64,000 bases of DNA from Eurosta solidaginis (Eukaryota > Arthropoda > Insecta > Diptera > Tephritidae). Below are positions 11,101 through 23,515 of the stretch, piece after piece. The first letter of the stretch is position 1. Each line of letters opens with the position of its first letter. Made by a program: the position numbers and the translations under genes. The notes beneath the pieces are model-generated. The model did no database searches. It was given only the letters and a program-made list of their open reading frames with translations, and had not been told where the DNA came from. Location of the stretch: contig NC_090319.1 of assembly GCF_040869045.1 (NCBI RefSeq), forward strand, positions 377,037,601 to 377,101,600. Direction: 5' to 3'.

Positions 11101-11965
11101 CACAATTGTGCAATGAAATTACTCCGTTTTGGATTCTTCTCTACCAGCACTTGTTTCATGACTTTCTCGGAGTTGTTTCCCATCCATTTTTGGGCTATTT
11201 TAGTATAACTACGGATTATTCTGGAGCATTTCGGTATAACTTTCATTTTATTTTGGGTATCATATCCGGGCCACTGCGCTCCGGGCGACTATTTGGGATC
11301 AGTTTCTAAGTTGTTTGCGCATTATTAGTACCGATGGTATTTAGTTAACCTATCGAGATTGTCGCCGCTTAATTTCAACATTATCTTCGAGATAATTTCG
11401 GGAATATATTGGACCGTTTGGAAACTGAAAACTGTTGGAGAGTCATATCAGAAGAAATGCTTCGGGATATTTTTAATCGAGATTGTCTTCGAGTTAGTTT
11501 AATACCATTTCTTTAAAAAGTGCTAGGGACAAGTGGGATCTACTTCTAAAAAAATTAGTTCTATATATCCTGTCAAACTATTAGGTATCTATATGGCAAA
11601 CTGCAATTGAGTCCCAGAAGCACAGATCTAGACATCCCAAGATTCAAACATTCGCATTAATAATATGTAGTTCATGTTTCACATAGATTTCGGTTTGAAA
11701 GAAATGACAGTTATCAAATTAACTACAGGATCATTTCTGGTTTATCTCCAGATCATTTTGGCACATTCTTTATTTTTATGTTTATTTATGTCGTAATTTA
11801 AGGACTATTTCAGGATGCTTTCAGGATTATAACCGGTTTATTTTGGGATTATTTCCTGAATAATTTCGGATGATATTGAGCTCTATCTCGGGACTGTTTA
11901 ACGATTTTTTGCAATGTAATTTAGGAACTACTTTAAAATTGTTTTGTAGACTGTACTGACACCGT
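11101..11965. repeat. degenerate short-period array with TTTCGGGATTATT core
   Basis: Words such as TTTCGGGA, TTTCAGGATTAT, TTTTGGGATTATTTC, TTTCGGATGATATT and ATCTCGGGACTG recur about every 20-40 bases, most clearly at 11805-11905. Units are too diverged to give a clean consensus. It explains the short frames here and looks like an old minisatellite. Confidence 0.5.
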
Positions 11966-13085
11966 TTTTTGGATATGTTGTATTTCCTTCGAGCGGAGTC
12001 TTAGGCAATGGCTAGTTTTTGTATAATTATGTACCGTTAAGCGGTAGAACACCTGAGGCAACTTACTCAGATTTGAACGTATGCCAATTTGAATATCAAC
12101 AAAGAATCATAGAAAAGGAAAACAGCCTAAGTTGAGGCAGATAAATATATAATCGATTACAGCCCATTAAACCACCCTGTAGAGCGTTATGTTTAACAAA
12201 GCTTTTTGAATTTTTGTCTATGAACACAAAAGCTTTGTTGTGGTGATAGAAATATAAATTTTGCCTTTATATGAAAGATATTTGATATTTCTTCCTGCTC
12301 CCACAATGCTTAGATTATAATATATTTTGTAAGTTTTTTAAGAGTGTAGAAAACTAAATTTGCCTGTAGCCAGTAAGATGAATTTGTTACAAAATGTCGA
12401 CTGCTGGCAAAAGAATACACAACAGCAACAGTACCAGAATATCCTTCGAGTTAAATATCGTGTAGCTTAATACTGAAAAGGCAACAGCTGCAAAATTGTT
12501 TTACCTTTCAGATACACAACTAAACTTTTAACTTTTTTTTTTTAACTTTGTTAGTAAGCTTTTTAAGCTCAATGCACATAAAGCAACAACAATCATGCTT
12601 ACTGAGTTCATTTGTCTACAGTCGTATTTGTAATTTAAGTGTGTGAAAATTCTCATAAATTTCATAAATTGCTGCTAGTACAAGTACCTACAGAGAATAA
12701 CATTTGTTGTATACGAATTATGTAACACACATGCCTACATTCATATTATAGCCTGTCTTGTTTTTGGGTTCATATGGTGTTCGAAAAGTATTTAGAAAAG
12801 TATTGCCATCGTCATGTAAAAACTTTGAAACATTTCACATATGAAAGTAATGCGTCTAATGTTGTAAACTTTTTGTAATACAACAACAAACAAAGTTTAT
12901 TACTGATGCTATACGAAATTAAGTGTTACATAAATAACTTAATTTAAAACTTTGAATAACAAGTGACTACTGTTGCAACTGTCTATTGTTTTATTTATGC
13001 CTTTTATGAATAAAGTCGTAGCAAAATTGTAATCAATTGCTTACACAGGATACAGTTAGACATTTTTTATGAGCAGTGAAGGCCT
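11966..13085. other. non-coding, unique AT-rich sequence
   Basis: No gene or repeat recognised. Contains scattered ACAACAACA words and T runs. Confidence 0.5.
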
Positions 13086-13087
13086 TA

Positions 13088-13133
13088 TATAGAGATCAAC
13101 ATAGTTCGTCGCATAAAACACAGCGGCTCTTTA
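13088..13133 (+). pseudogene. RTE-type LINE crumb
   Basis: GAGATCAACATAGTTCGTCG and the following CATAAAACACAGCGGCTC match the VYRIKTQRLRW-encoding region of the copy at 1345-2035. It is about 45 bp and non-functional. Confidence 0.55.
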
Positions 13134-13534
13134 GCAAGGCCCCAGCTCAGAGAGCATTATCATTGAAATCAACCATTTGAATTAGCCGAAGAGGTAATAT
13201 AAGAGAGGCCAAGTAATATTAGAAAGGGAAATAGCGCTGCTATATCCAAGACATTCCACAATTCACAATATTATCAAAAAGTCATATTTAATTAAATGAT
13301 TTTACCTTATATTAAAGCAATCGTTGGCGTTAGTTACCCTTATCTTGAAAAAATTTTATTTACCTGAAAAATAAAAAAGGAAAGGATATTAGAAAAATAG
13401 CTAATTTTTATGATTTATTCTTTTTATTCTAGAAATTACTTAGAAAGACACAAAGAAACGAAGTTATGACCAAACTATAATATTTTAGATATACAATATA
13501 ATCTAAAAAAAACCCCACTGACGACAAAAAGAAA
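13134..13534. other. non-coding, no feature recognised
   Basis: AT-rich spacer between the LINE crumb and the next DINE-like element. Confidence 0.4.
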
Positions 13535-14871
13535 CAAGTAACGAAGGCTAAGTTCGGGTGTAACCGAACATTACATACTCAGCTGAGAGCTTTGGAGATA
13601 AAATAAGGGAAAATCACCATGTAGAAAAATTAACCTAGGGTAACCGTGGAATGTGTTTGTATGACATGGGTATCAAATTGAAGGTATTAAAGAGTATTTT
13701 AAAAGGAAGTGGGCCATAGTTCTATAGGTGGACGCCATTTCGGGATATCGCCACAAAGGTGGACCAGGGGTGACTCTAGAATGTGTTTATACGATATGGG
13801 TATCAAATTAAAGGTATTAATGAGGGTTTTAAAAGGGAGTGGCCCTTAGTTGTATATGTAAAGGCGTTTTCGAGATATCGACCAAAATGTGGACCAGGGT
13901 GACCCAGAACAACATCTGTCGGGTATCGCTAATTTTTTTTATATATATAATACAACGAACAGTACTCCTGCCAAGATTCCAAGGGCTTTTGATTTCGCCC
14001 TGCAGACCTTTTTCATTTTATTCTACTTAATATGGAAGGTATCACACCCATTTTACAAAGTTTTTTCTAAAGTTATATTTCGCGTCAATAAACCAATCCA
14101 ATTACAATGTTTCATCCCTTTTTTCATATTTGGCATAGAATTATGGCATTTTTTTAATTTTTGGGAATTTTCGATATCGAAAAAGTGGGCGTGGTCATAG
14201 TCGGATCTCGGCCATTTTTTATACCAAGATAAAGTGAGTTAAGATAAGTAGGTGAACTAAGTTTAGTAAAGGTATATTGATTTTTGCTCAAGTTATCGTG
14301 TTAAGGGCCGAGCGGAGGGACAGACGGTCGACTGTGTATAAAAACTGGGCGTGGCTTCAACCGATTTCGCCTTTTTTCACAGAAAACTGTTATCATCCTA
14401 GAATCTATACCCTACCAAATTTCACAAGGATTGGTTAATTTTTGTCCGACTTATGGCATTAAAAGTATTCTAGACAAATTAAATGAAAAAGGGCGGAGCC
14501 ACGCCTATTTTGAAATTTTCTTTTATTTTTGTATTTTGTTGCACCATATCATTACTGGAGTTGAATGTTGACATAATTTACTTATGTACTTTTTTAAAGT
14601 GGCGTGTTCGTCATCCGATTTTGCTAATTTTTATTTAGCATACCTACAGGAATATGGGTAACGCTCTTGCCAAATTTCATCATGATATCTTCAACGACTG
14701 CCAAATTACGGCTTGCAAAACTTTCAAATTACCTTCTTTCAAATAAATTTCTTTTTTCGCCCAGATATATAGAAGTCTATATCTATCTCGATTAGTTTAT
14801 TCCGTTACGGATTATCGTTATGCGAACAAAGTTAATATACTCTGTGAGCTCTGCTCAGCTGAGTATAAAAA
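13535..14871 (+). mobile_element. DINE-1/Helentron-like element, family 1, long
   Basis: Complete-looking copy of 1.34 kb. It starts CAAGTAACGAAGGCTAAG with the hairpin stem GTTCGGGT / ACCGAAC, then TACTCAGCTGAGAGCT. Two internal units of about 120 bp follow (GATATCGCCACAAAGGTGG and a decayed second one), then the GGCCGAGCGGAGGGACAGAC region and several blocks reading AAAGTGGGCGTGG. It ends TGTGAGCTCTGCTCAGCTGAG then TATAAAAA, the reverse complement of the 5' subterminal word. It shares its sequence with 55409-57134. Frames inside (for example 13889-14200) are not genes. Confidence 0.85.
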
Positions 14872-16025
14872 TTCCGAACACTCAATCCACGGTATATATT
14901 CCGACTAAATATGCAAATCAAATTGTCGATAGCAAAAGAAAATTTGAGCTTAAGTTTTCGAGATTTTGCTTTCTCGGGATATTAGCTGTGTTTTTTTTTT
15001 TTTATATGTTTATACATATACGCCTAAAGTTAATTTGGACTGCTAACTGAGTAACTTTATCAACACTTATGAAATTGTTGCACAGAAAATTAGTATTAGT
15101 ATCTCCGCTAATAAGCACAACCTGTTTTGTAGCGACTTATTTAACCACTGCCGCGAGTCTTCAATAATTGCCGCTAGATGTGTCTCCTAGACATTATCTA
15201 AGTGATGTTAAGCGCTTTTTACAAGGCAATTGTCTTGTCGGGATCACACCGCTACTCCGACTGTAGTACTTACACGCTCCCTATCATTTTACCAAAGCTC
15301 TACTTGACTGCGCTGGTTAAGTGAGGCTCTTGGCTAAGTACAGCGACCGTTGTCCACCCCAGTCAGTTGATTGATGAGCCTCGAGTTGTTCTCGGTAAGG
15401 TTAACCTGTCCTAAGAAACGACTAAAATCCACACACCCAAAAGTTTGTGGGATCAAATAATTCAGTCCGGCAGCAGTCACGCTAGTAAGAAAAAGTGTCC
15501 GCATCAGATCGTACCCTACCATTACCCACCAATACACTCCCCTAAACATTGGTCATAAATTTTGTTGTAACAATAACAGCATTTGGGTGTCTTTAAATCA
15601 TTGATCTCCAAAAATTCAAAATGATTGCTCTTTCGCATACAATGAAAGCACAATTGTGCTATGGAATGCAGACCCCTGCTTTAAATGCTCTGTTTTTCTA
15701 CTGCTCAATTGCCGCCGAACATTGGTTACTTCACCCTAGGAATAGTTTCCGATACTGCCTGCCATCCGTGGCATGCTACTAAGCCAGAGTACCTCTGTTT
15801 TCCGCTCCATACCATCTTGATGCAGAATGCTGCTTGTAGAATCTTCCGAGACCTCTACTTGACGTTTTATTGACTGAGTGCTATTCAAACCAGTGCCAGC
15901 TTAAGAGATATCGGACGGGATAGAATTATCTGTGAAAATGAGGACTAATATTTTTAAGTTAGCTGAGCTCGCCCGGAGGTTGAAGTAAAGCCACTGCGGA
16001 TGCAACTTTACCGGAGACAAACAAT
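14872..16025. other. non-coding, unique sequence
   Basis: No gene seen. Less AT-rich than its surroundings in 15100-16000, but open frames there are under 75 codons and show no recognisable domain. Confidence 0.5.
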
Positions 16026-16680
16026 TTCGCACTTTTAGAGAAGAGCTTCTTCGGCTTCTTATCGGCATGATTTATAGCAAATTAATGTCATCGAGTTATC
16101 ACCGATACATCGGCTTCCTAATGGTCTCTTATCGGCGGTATCTTGTTCATAATAAGCCGTCGATAAAAAATTGATAGCCTGCCGATAACAAATTGGTAAA
16201 ACTCCGATACCTTTCGATAAAAAATCTATAAATTTGTGGTAACATATCGGTAAGTTTATTTGACTTATTTTATTTTGTTGATTTTCCGACATGGTGGATA
16301 AATGATGCAATATTGGAACGATTTTCCGTCATCCCTTGGCAAATTATATGGTTCATAATAAGCCGTCGTTAAAAAATGGATAGCTTGCCAGTAACAAAAC
16401 TCCGATAAAAATTCGATAAATTTGTGGTAACAAATCGATATATTTAGGTAAAAGATCGAGCAATTTTTGATAAATCGATAAAATTTTATTATTAATCAAT
16501 AGCGGATCGACGAAAAAAACATAAAAAACTGTTTAGCAATATGGACAGCTTTTCGATATATAATCGATAGCTATTTGATAACAAACCGAAAAACCATCGA
16601 TTAAAATCGATAACTCATTGATTGAAAATTCCAATATGAAACCATTTACATTTCAATTAAAAAATCGATAGCACACCATC
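16026..16680. repeat. CGATAA-rich degenerate array, copy 1
   Basis: CGATAA, CGATA or their near variants recur every roughly 20-25 bases: CCGATAACAAATTGG, CGATAAAAAATTGATAGC, AAATCGATAAAATTTT, AATCGATAGCTATTTGATAA and more. Two partial longer duplications are visible, AATAAGCCGTCG at 16151 and 16359. The same repeat, in the opposite orientation, lies at 38257-38480 and 38760-38970. The CGATA word is the core of the BEAF-32 and DREF motifs; any binding is inference. Confidence 0.65.
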
Positions 16681-18289
16681 CGGTTTCAGTTAAGGTTCCG
16701 TCTTCGTGTTTGGCTTCGGTATTGACTTCTAATCTATGTTTTTCTCCGACGTCTTTTTTCTTGCCTTTCCTTTCCTCAAAAACAAAATATGGCAATTAAG
16801 TATATATGTTTATCACCATTTTGTTGAAATACATCAAATGATGAAATTTACATATTGTTTTACTGAACAGAGAACAAACAAATCCCATATGACCTCACTT
16901 CTCTTAAGCATGCGATAAGATTAAATAATTCAATGCAAAATCGACACACAAAGTCAAACCAAAAAAATATGGCATGAGAAAAGCCTCATGACATCAATCA
17001 ATCAAAGCACTCTATTTAATAAGTAGGTATGTAAGATAAATATGTATAGCAACAACCCCCCATGATTACTAATAATTACAGGATAGAATTAATAATATTA
17101 CAATATTATTGACTGCAATTCCCTTTTCGCAGTCCAAATACTTTCAACAACCCTTTTATCTATTCCTCATACTCTGCCTGTACAAAATCGAAGCGAATTT
17201 AATGTATAAGAGCACTAATGGATCATCTCTTGTGCATAACAATCAGAAGCCATTTACAGGCGATAGTCATTGCGAGGAAGATGAGTGTGGGATTCGGGGG
17301 TAACAGGTACTGAGGTGGTTTTCAAAGGCATGAATGAGTGCGTGGCGCAAGTGTTTGCCTAAATGCCATTAAGGGACTCAGCAGTTAAATGAGACGACAA
17401 AACGCAAATCTACATCATAATCTACAAACAAACTGAAAAAGGACTATATGAATTCATGTAAGTATGTATGTTTGTCTTGTCTGTATGTAAATAAATTAGT
17501 AATGCGTGTGCATGCAACCGAACAGAAGAAGGTTTGTGATTGCATTTTGTGTGGCAGATAAAATAAATAGATTCATATACAACAACAACAACAACAACAA
17601 CAAAAGCTAAGCCAATGGTGAGTACCAGCCACGCAGTCAAATGGACAGTCCGCAAATGCAGACAAAGGCACATGAATTAAAAGTTTGAGAAAGTAGCGTA
17701 CGGGGGCTAAGTGCGAGATGACGACCATGGTGGTATGTGCAAGGAAGCAAATAACACATATCAGGTATGTATTTCGTTTTGCCTATATACAACACGTATG
17801 CAATATTGGTGCGGCACGCAGTGAAACATCACGCAAGTCTACTACCATCACAAGAAATTAATGGGAGGATGATGGGTGAGGGTGTTTAAAAATTTGAAAC
17901 GAAAATTTGCACATACACAATATTGGTTGCATTTGGCATTCTTTGAAATCGTGTTGTATGCAACACACACACAAGGACCCGAAACCGCTTTTTAGACAAA
18001 AGAAGAAAGTAAAGTGCATTTGTACAGATGTACAGGAACAAAAAAGGGATTATGACACAAGGTGTGACCCGAGAAATGCGAAGCTGGGACTATTTGCATA
18101 AGCCAAGTCTTCGTTACGAGGGCGTTACTCAAAAGAGCACATAAGTACATTCCAGGTAAGTACATCGCAGGTATCTTCGTGGTAACTTAAATTTTAATGA
18201 ACAACCTCTGGAAGATTTCTACGAGCGGGCGATAGTTGTAGATTGCTTACATAGTTACTAAACGAGGGTGAAACTTAGTCAAAATAAGG
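16681..18289. other. non-coding, unique sequence with a (CAA)n run
   Basis: No gene seen. A perfect CAA microsatellite lies at 17579-17603. Remaining frames are short and lack domains. Confidence 0.5.
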
Positions 18290-18690
18290 TTGCAACTTTT
18301 TGACCATTGGCCAAGGAAAGCCCACCCTTCTTCGTTAGCCTACCCAGGGAAAATAAGTTATCAAAAAAAAAAATTATCAAGTTGAAACCCCTTAAAATAA
18401 AAAACTTGAAAATTATTGTTTTTATATTGTGACTCGTTAAAGTTAAAAACCTACAAAATCAGGAAATATTCAAAATAAATTTTTTAACACTGAGGCTCCT
18501 TTCTCCAAAGCTATCTTAGGATAGCCCAACATTGGAAAAAGAAATATCGGAAAAAAATGTTCAAGCTGTGCAAAGCTGGCATCCTAAAATGCGTTTTTTT
18601 AATGAGAGCTGTGTTGTTCGTTTGCCTTAGATTTGCCTGGAATAGCCCACCCTTTTTTTCGTTAGCTCACCCTCTGAAGAAAAATGATCG
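18290..18690. repeat. short direct duplication, AGCCCACCCTT / TCGTTAGC
   Basis: The block AAAGCCCACCCTTCTTCG with GTTAGCCTACCC at 18315-18346 returns as ATAGCCCACCCTTTTTTTCG with GTTAGCTCACCC at 18644-18671; a weaker copy reads ATAGCCCAACATTGG at 18522. This is an eroded repeat of about 320 bp period. No gene. Confidence 0.4.
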
Positions 18691-19084
18691 TAAAAATAAA
18701 TAAATACGCAAAATGAGGCAGCAAGGCAAGGAGCAGATAAGTTTACCTTCGAGGTTAGACCCGTCTAGTGCAAGTACTACTCCAAAGTCATAGGAACGGT
18801 TCCAGATGATCTCTGGCCAGAAGATAGGAGGCTGTTGCACGCTCTGTATGCAAAATAAAATCTGGGAGCCTACTAATAGAAACGACACGCTGTAGCGATA
18901 AATAGAAGTCATAGCAAGCGCTGTGGGATGAGCGGGCGAAACCCAGCAGCTTTCACCGGTAGATTAAATAAATGTGTTCTGCATGCCTTACTGCTCTCAG
19001 TAATCCAGGTAGAACAGAAGATGGCAGCCACTGAAGAGAACGAAAGTGTGTACTTCTTCTTACTACGTATGGCGACAGGGATAA
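18691..19084. other. non-coding, no feature recognised
   Basis: Frames on both strands are short. I see no domain. Confidence 0.4.
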
Positions 19085-19086
19085 TC

Positions 19087-19430
19087 AGTATCTTACTTAC
19101 TTACTTAATTGGCGCTTAACCGTCTAAACGGTTATGGCCGTCCAACAAGGCGCGCCAGTCGCTCCTTCGCTCCGCCAACCGGCGCCAATTGGTCACACCA
19201 AGGGAGTTTAAATCGTTTTCCACCTGGACCTTCCAGCGGAGTGGGGGCCGCCCTCTACCTCTGCTTCCATAGGCGGGTTCCGATAGAAACACTTTCTTGG
19301 CCGGAGCATCATCTTTCATTCGCATAACATGGCATAGCCAGCGCAGCCGCTGCGTTTTAATTCGCTGGACTATGTTGATGATTGCGTATAGCTCGTACAA
19401 AATCAGTATCGGTGGGTACAAAATGAAGGA
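19087..19430 (-). pseudogene. RTE-type LINE 3' end, 5'-truncated
   Basis: One open frame on the minus strand (19116-19421) reads INIVQRIKTQRLRWLCHV, then RMKDDAPAKKVF, the RGRGRPPLRWK motif and GVTNWRRLAERRSDWRALL before the stop. GRGRPPLRW followed by a Trp-rich end is typical of the C-terminus of RTE-like LINE proteins. The stop is followed by the AACCGTTTAGACGGTT stretch and a TAAGTAAGTAAG tail. It lacks the reverse-transcriptase core, so it is a dead-on-arrival copy, but its frame is intact over 90 codons, which suggests it is younger than the copy at 1345. Confidence 0.88.
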
Positions 19431-19810
19431 TATGAAAAGAGTAGATGTTCAGGAGACGCTTAAAGTGATACAGACGGCTGCTCACCCAACAAGCCAGAAA
19501 TGACTACGTGTGGGTATCTGAAGAAAACTCCACAACAATCAGCTGCAACCTACCCATGAATCATGCTATGCAGGGATGCAAAGATAGCCTAAAGCTACGA
19601 TCTTTGTGACGAAACTGGTAGTCTGGTCGTCGCTGGAGCTTCCAACAACAGGGTCGTCGAATAGCGAATGCCAGAGGCTAACAGGGAGTTAGTTCGAATG
19701 TGGAAGAGAGCATACGCTACTTGTGTCATGCCTGCAATATCCCAATACCGCGCAAAGGGACTTGCAGAGGTAAAAAAACAAACGCACTGGTGGAATAATG
19801 AACTTGCGTA
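19431..19810. other. non-coding, no feature recognised
   Basis: No gene. The minus-strand frame that runs from the SINE into this stretch is not a gene. Confidence 0.4.
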
Positions 19811-19811
19811 G

Positions 19812-19978
19812 ACACTCGGAGTGCTTGCCAAACACTGCCGAGGGGCGACCCCGCTTAGAAAAGTTTTCCTCAAATTGAAAAAACTTGTTTCTAAACTTTG
19901 ATGTTGCTTAGCCCACGGCGTGAATCTATGATCTTCGGTGTGGTATGCTGAGCACATTACCATCACACCACGGCTACC
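19812..19978 (-). mobile_element. tRNA-derived SINE, 5' portion
   Basis: On the minus strand: GCCGTGGTGTGATGGTAATG (A box region), ATACCACACCGAAGATC, a decayed B box GATTCACGCC, then AAGCAACATCAAAGTTTAGA and CTAAGCGGGGTCGCCCCTCG. It matches the heads at 40259 and 52806. The copy stops after the CACTCCGAGTG block, so the 3' half is missing. Confidence 0.85.
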
Positions 19979-20794
19979 GCAATGGCTACTGCAAAATAGG
20001 CGCCGAGCTTAATTTCCCAAGAAAAAGTAAGTTTTTTAACTGGTATCGCGTAGATTTTCTTTAGGGTAAGCTTCTATTGATGTTTTTCGTACAATTTGTT
20101 GTATATTTATTCGAGTTTCTACTTTTGCTACGGCAAAAAGATGTACTTTAAATTATTATCTCGTCTATTTCTTGATCACACCTTGTTGTTATTTGCACAT
20201 GCAATGCATTATTTCTGCCATTTCTGCAAATGATGATGTTGATGAAAATGATGTGTGGCAAGAGTAAATGGTTTATCCTATGAAGATATGTAAGATGCAG
20301 TTTGGCATGTCGACTATACAACAACAGAGCTACCGCGTTTTAGCAATTCAAACCAAAATATTTGCATGCAACGTGTCAAGGTGGCATGCACAATAAAGGG
20401 TGCTGAGTAAGGCCGCAGGCATGTAAAGTGCGACAGCTAGCATGCCAACGCTTATACATGCTTACATGTTTATTTGTACATACATATATACAAAACAAAA
20501 GGTATTTAGTTACGTGCAAATAAATAATTTTTTATTTATACAAGCAGACAAACATTTACAACACTAATGAACTGCGCATATAAATATGGATAGGTCGTCT
20601 GCTGGGCAGCACAGATAGTAGTCAAGCTCTAAATTGTTTCCATTTTCAAATTTCATTTCTAAGAAAAATTATATTTTCTTAAATCTACAACACACTGCAT
20701 GTCGGTTACGCACCAAAACACCACAACGACCTACTCCAGTGCACTTTAAGCGTTTTGAAAAGAGAAAATGTAATAAAAGCAGGGATCTTGAATA
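19979..20794. other. non-coding, unique sequence
   Basis: No gene seen. TACATACATATATAC-type simple sequence around 20480. Confidence 0.5.
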
Positions 20795-21722
20795 TTTTCC
20801 AAGTTTCTTTTTTCCTCGCTCGGAAAATAAAAGCTATTATCTACTTTTTTAACAGTTATCTTTCGAACTTTTTATTTCGCTCGAAAAATAACAGTAATTT
20901 TTTTGAGTTTATTACCACTCGAAAATTTTTGAGTGAGGTAACTTTTGAGTTTTTTATTTCGTTCGAAAAATAGGGCTAATATTTGAGTCTTTTATTCCGT
21001 AGGGAATATAACAGTTAGTTTTGGTTTTTTTTTTTCGATCGAAATATAACGCAAAATTTTTGAGTTTTTCATTTCACTCGAAAAATAATCGTTATTTTTT
21101 GAGTATTTATTTCGCTCGGAAAATAGGGCTAATATTTGAGTCTTTTATTCCGTAGGGAATATAACAGTTAGTTTTGGTTTTTTTTTTTTTTGTATTTCGA
21201 TCGAAATATAACGCGATCGAAAAATAAAATTTATTTATATTTCACTCGGAAAATAGCAGCTATTTTTTGAATTTTCTATTTCACTCGAAAATAAAGCTAG
21301 TTTTTGAGTCTTTTATTCCGTATGGAATACGACAGTTAGCTTTCGTTTTTTTTTTCGATCGAAATATAACGCAAAATTTTTGAGTTTTTCATTTCACTCG
21401 AAAAATAACCTTAATTTTTGAATTTTTATTTCACTCGAAAAATAAGTTATTTTTGGAGTTTTTTTATTTCGCTCGCAAAATAAGAGTCTTTTACTCCATA
21501 TGGAATATAACAGTTAGTTTTCGTTTTTTTTTTTGTATTTCGATCGAAATATAACGCAAAATTTTTGGGTTTTTCATTTCGATAGAAAAATAGAATTAAA
21601 AACTAAAATTGTTCCTCGGACAATTGCAAATTACTTTTAAGTTTCTTATTTCACTCGAAAAATAAAAGTTGTTTTTATTTCACTTGGAAAATAACAGGTA
21701 TTTTTTTTTTACCTTTATTTAA
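20795..21722. repeat. TTTCGCTCGAAAAATAACAG array with higher-order units
   Basis: TTTCACTCGAAAAATAA-like words alternate with TTTGAGTTTTTTATTTCG about every 40 bases. A longer unit is repeated: TTTGAGTCTTTTATTCCGTA with GGAATATAACAGTTAG at 20980, 21138, 21306 and (diverged) 21486, each followed by T runs and the palindromic TTTCGATCGAAATATAACGC. The array therefore has a higher-order period of about 155-190 bp. Non-coding. Confidence 0.8.
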
Positions 21723-21754
21723 GTCGCTTTCATGTTTGTCCCCTCATTTCCGTA

Positions 21755-22335
21755 CGAATTTTTGACCCACGGAAAAGTCTTTCTCGTCCCGTTGAGCTAG
21801 ACACTTGATACTAAGAACATAGTTCAGATCTGAGAGACATTACAATACAAGTGAAAAAAAATCCGTGGCGCACGGATTGAGATGTACAAAAAATTAAATT
21901 TAAAATGGAAATTTTGCGATCGACTTTTAACTAACTTCTCGGTGATCCAGAGACTTGAAACTTGGCACATAGTTTGCGAGTCCAGGCACTACAATTCGTG
22001 GAAAACAAAATGCCGCCAGGTGGCAGACGAATCGAGATAAACGAAAATCCCTGAAAAAACGCAGGGAATCTTGCAATCGATTTTTGAGTAACTTTCCGGT
22101 GAGCTAGAAACTTGAAACTTTGGCCGTTGGTCAGAACCCGGTGACAGTGCAATATTTTACTAAAAAAAATTCCGCTAGGTGGCGCATGGATCGAGATATT
22201 GAGAAAACTAATTTTAAATTAGGAATCTTGCAATCGCTTTTTAACTAACTTCCTGGATATCTAGAGACTTGAGACCTGAAATATAGTTTAAAACTCGGTG
22301 ACAGTGCAATGTTTGATCAAAAAATTTGACCTACG
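21755..22335. repeat. ~154 bp satellite, four diverged units
   Basis: Each unit has a GAGACTTGAAACTTGG-like word (21797, 21950, 22107, 22262), a CAGTGCAATATTTT-like word, and a CCGCTAGGTGGCGCATGGAT-like word followed by CGAGAT. Spacings are about 150-160 bp. The same repeat is found inside foldback element 1 at 27345-27880. Confidence 0.75.
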
Positions 22336-22749
22336 TAACGCACAACTCGAACTATTTGGAAGATTAGGCCATACCTTCATGGCTAGCCTCCTGAGTGTTG
22401 CAGGCGTTGTAGAATTACACCTCGTTGAAGGCCCAACCCAATGCACGTCCTTGCATACTTTTAGGCGTACGCGACTTTCACCACGATTCTTTTAGACTTT
22501 CAGGCGTATGTGAATTTCACCACAATTTTCAGCTGTGCAAATTAAATAGCTGACAAACGAAGTGGAATTCTCTTGTTATGATGCGAGGTGGAATTCTGTT
22601 CTTTTCGCCAGTGTTGTCTGCGAAAATTCCACTAATTCTCTTAAACCTTGCTATTTTGAACAAATAAATAAAGTTTTCACTTAGGAATTACTTAAATTAG
22701 TAATCAAAGTTGCAATTGCCTTTTTGCAGGCAGTACTAAAAAATTGAAG
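22336..22749. other. non-coding, no feature recognised
   Basis: Contains a small duplication (TTTTAGGCGTACGCGACTTT and CTTTCAGGCGTATGTGAATT with TCACCACGATT / TCACCACAATT). No gene. Confidence 0.45.
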
Positions 22750-23142
22750 ATAAAAAGATGATAACAAAATTTTAAGGACTACCTTTATATAAATGGGCCA
22801 AAATTTTTCCTTTAATACAGACATAGTATTGTTGAATTTTAACTAAAAAACTTTAACAATAGCTCTTGTAAAAGATTATTGGGATTTTAAATTATAAAGG
22901 TAGAGTGCGTGTTTAAATTTTAAATAATCAATTAGTTAATCCCATGTACATGGTTTGCCTTAAATTGAAAGATTGCGCTCCACCTTTACAGTTTTAAATC
23001 CCAAAATTCTTACAAGAGCTATTGCTAAAGTTTTTTAGTCAAAATTCAACAAGCCTATGTCTGTATTAAAGAAAAAATTGCCTTCTATTTTTGGCCCATT
23101 TATATAAAGGTAGTCCTTAAAATTTTTTTATCATATTTTTAT
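22750..23142. repeat. 393 bp imperfect palindrome (long hairpin)
   Basis: The left arm from 22750 (GATAACAAAATTTTAAGGAC, ATAAATGGGCCAAAA, TAACAATAGCTCTTGTAA, TAAAGGTAGAGTGCG) is repeated in reverse complement up to 23142. The centre is CCATGTACATGG at 22942, so the two halves are equal in length and there is almost no loop. Arms differ by scattered substitutions. It could be a MITE-like or foldback element, or the source of a hairpin RNA; no clear target duplication was found. Confidence 0.85.
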
Positions 23143-23515
23143 TGAGTTTTCTATGCTCAAAAATAAAGCTAGTTTTGAGGCTTTTATTCCGTGTAGAAAA
23201 TAACAATTTTCGACTTCGCTCGAAATATAACACAAAATTTTTGAAAAATGGCATTAAATCTATGAATTTTTTTATTTCGCTCGGAAGATAATAGTTCCTC
23301 TTTGAGTTTTCTATTTCACTCGAAAAATAACAGTTACTTTTTTTTATTTAAAAAATAATCTGATTGATCTTTTTATCTCACTTAAGAATATAACAGTTAT
23401 TTTTTGAATTTTTATTTCGGTCGAAAAATATCAGTAATTTTTAGGTGTTTTTTTCTCACTCGGAAAATAACAGTTAACTGTCAAGTTGTTTATTTCACCC
23501 ATTTTTTTTTAAATT
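23143..23515. repeat. TTTCGCTCGAAAAATAACAG array, second block
   Basis: Same words as 20795-21722: TTTTATTCCGTGTAGAAAAT, CGACTTCGCTCGAAATATAA, TTTCACTCGAAAAATAACAG, TTTCGGTCGAAAAATATCAG. The satellite and the palindrome look inserted into one older array. Confidence 0.7.

Noticed and set aside
19595..19966. 123-codon minus-strand frame
   Set aside because: Most of it is the SINE at 19812-19978 read through into unrelated sequence.
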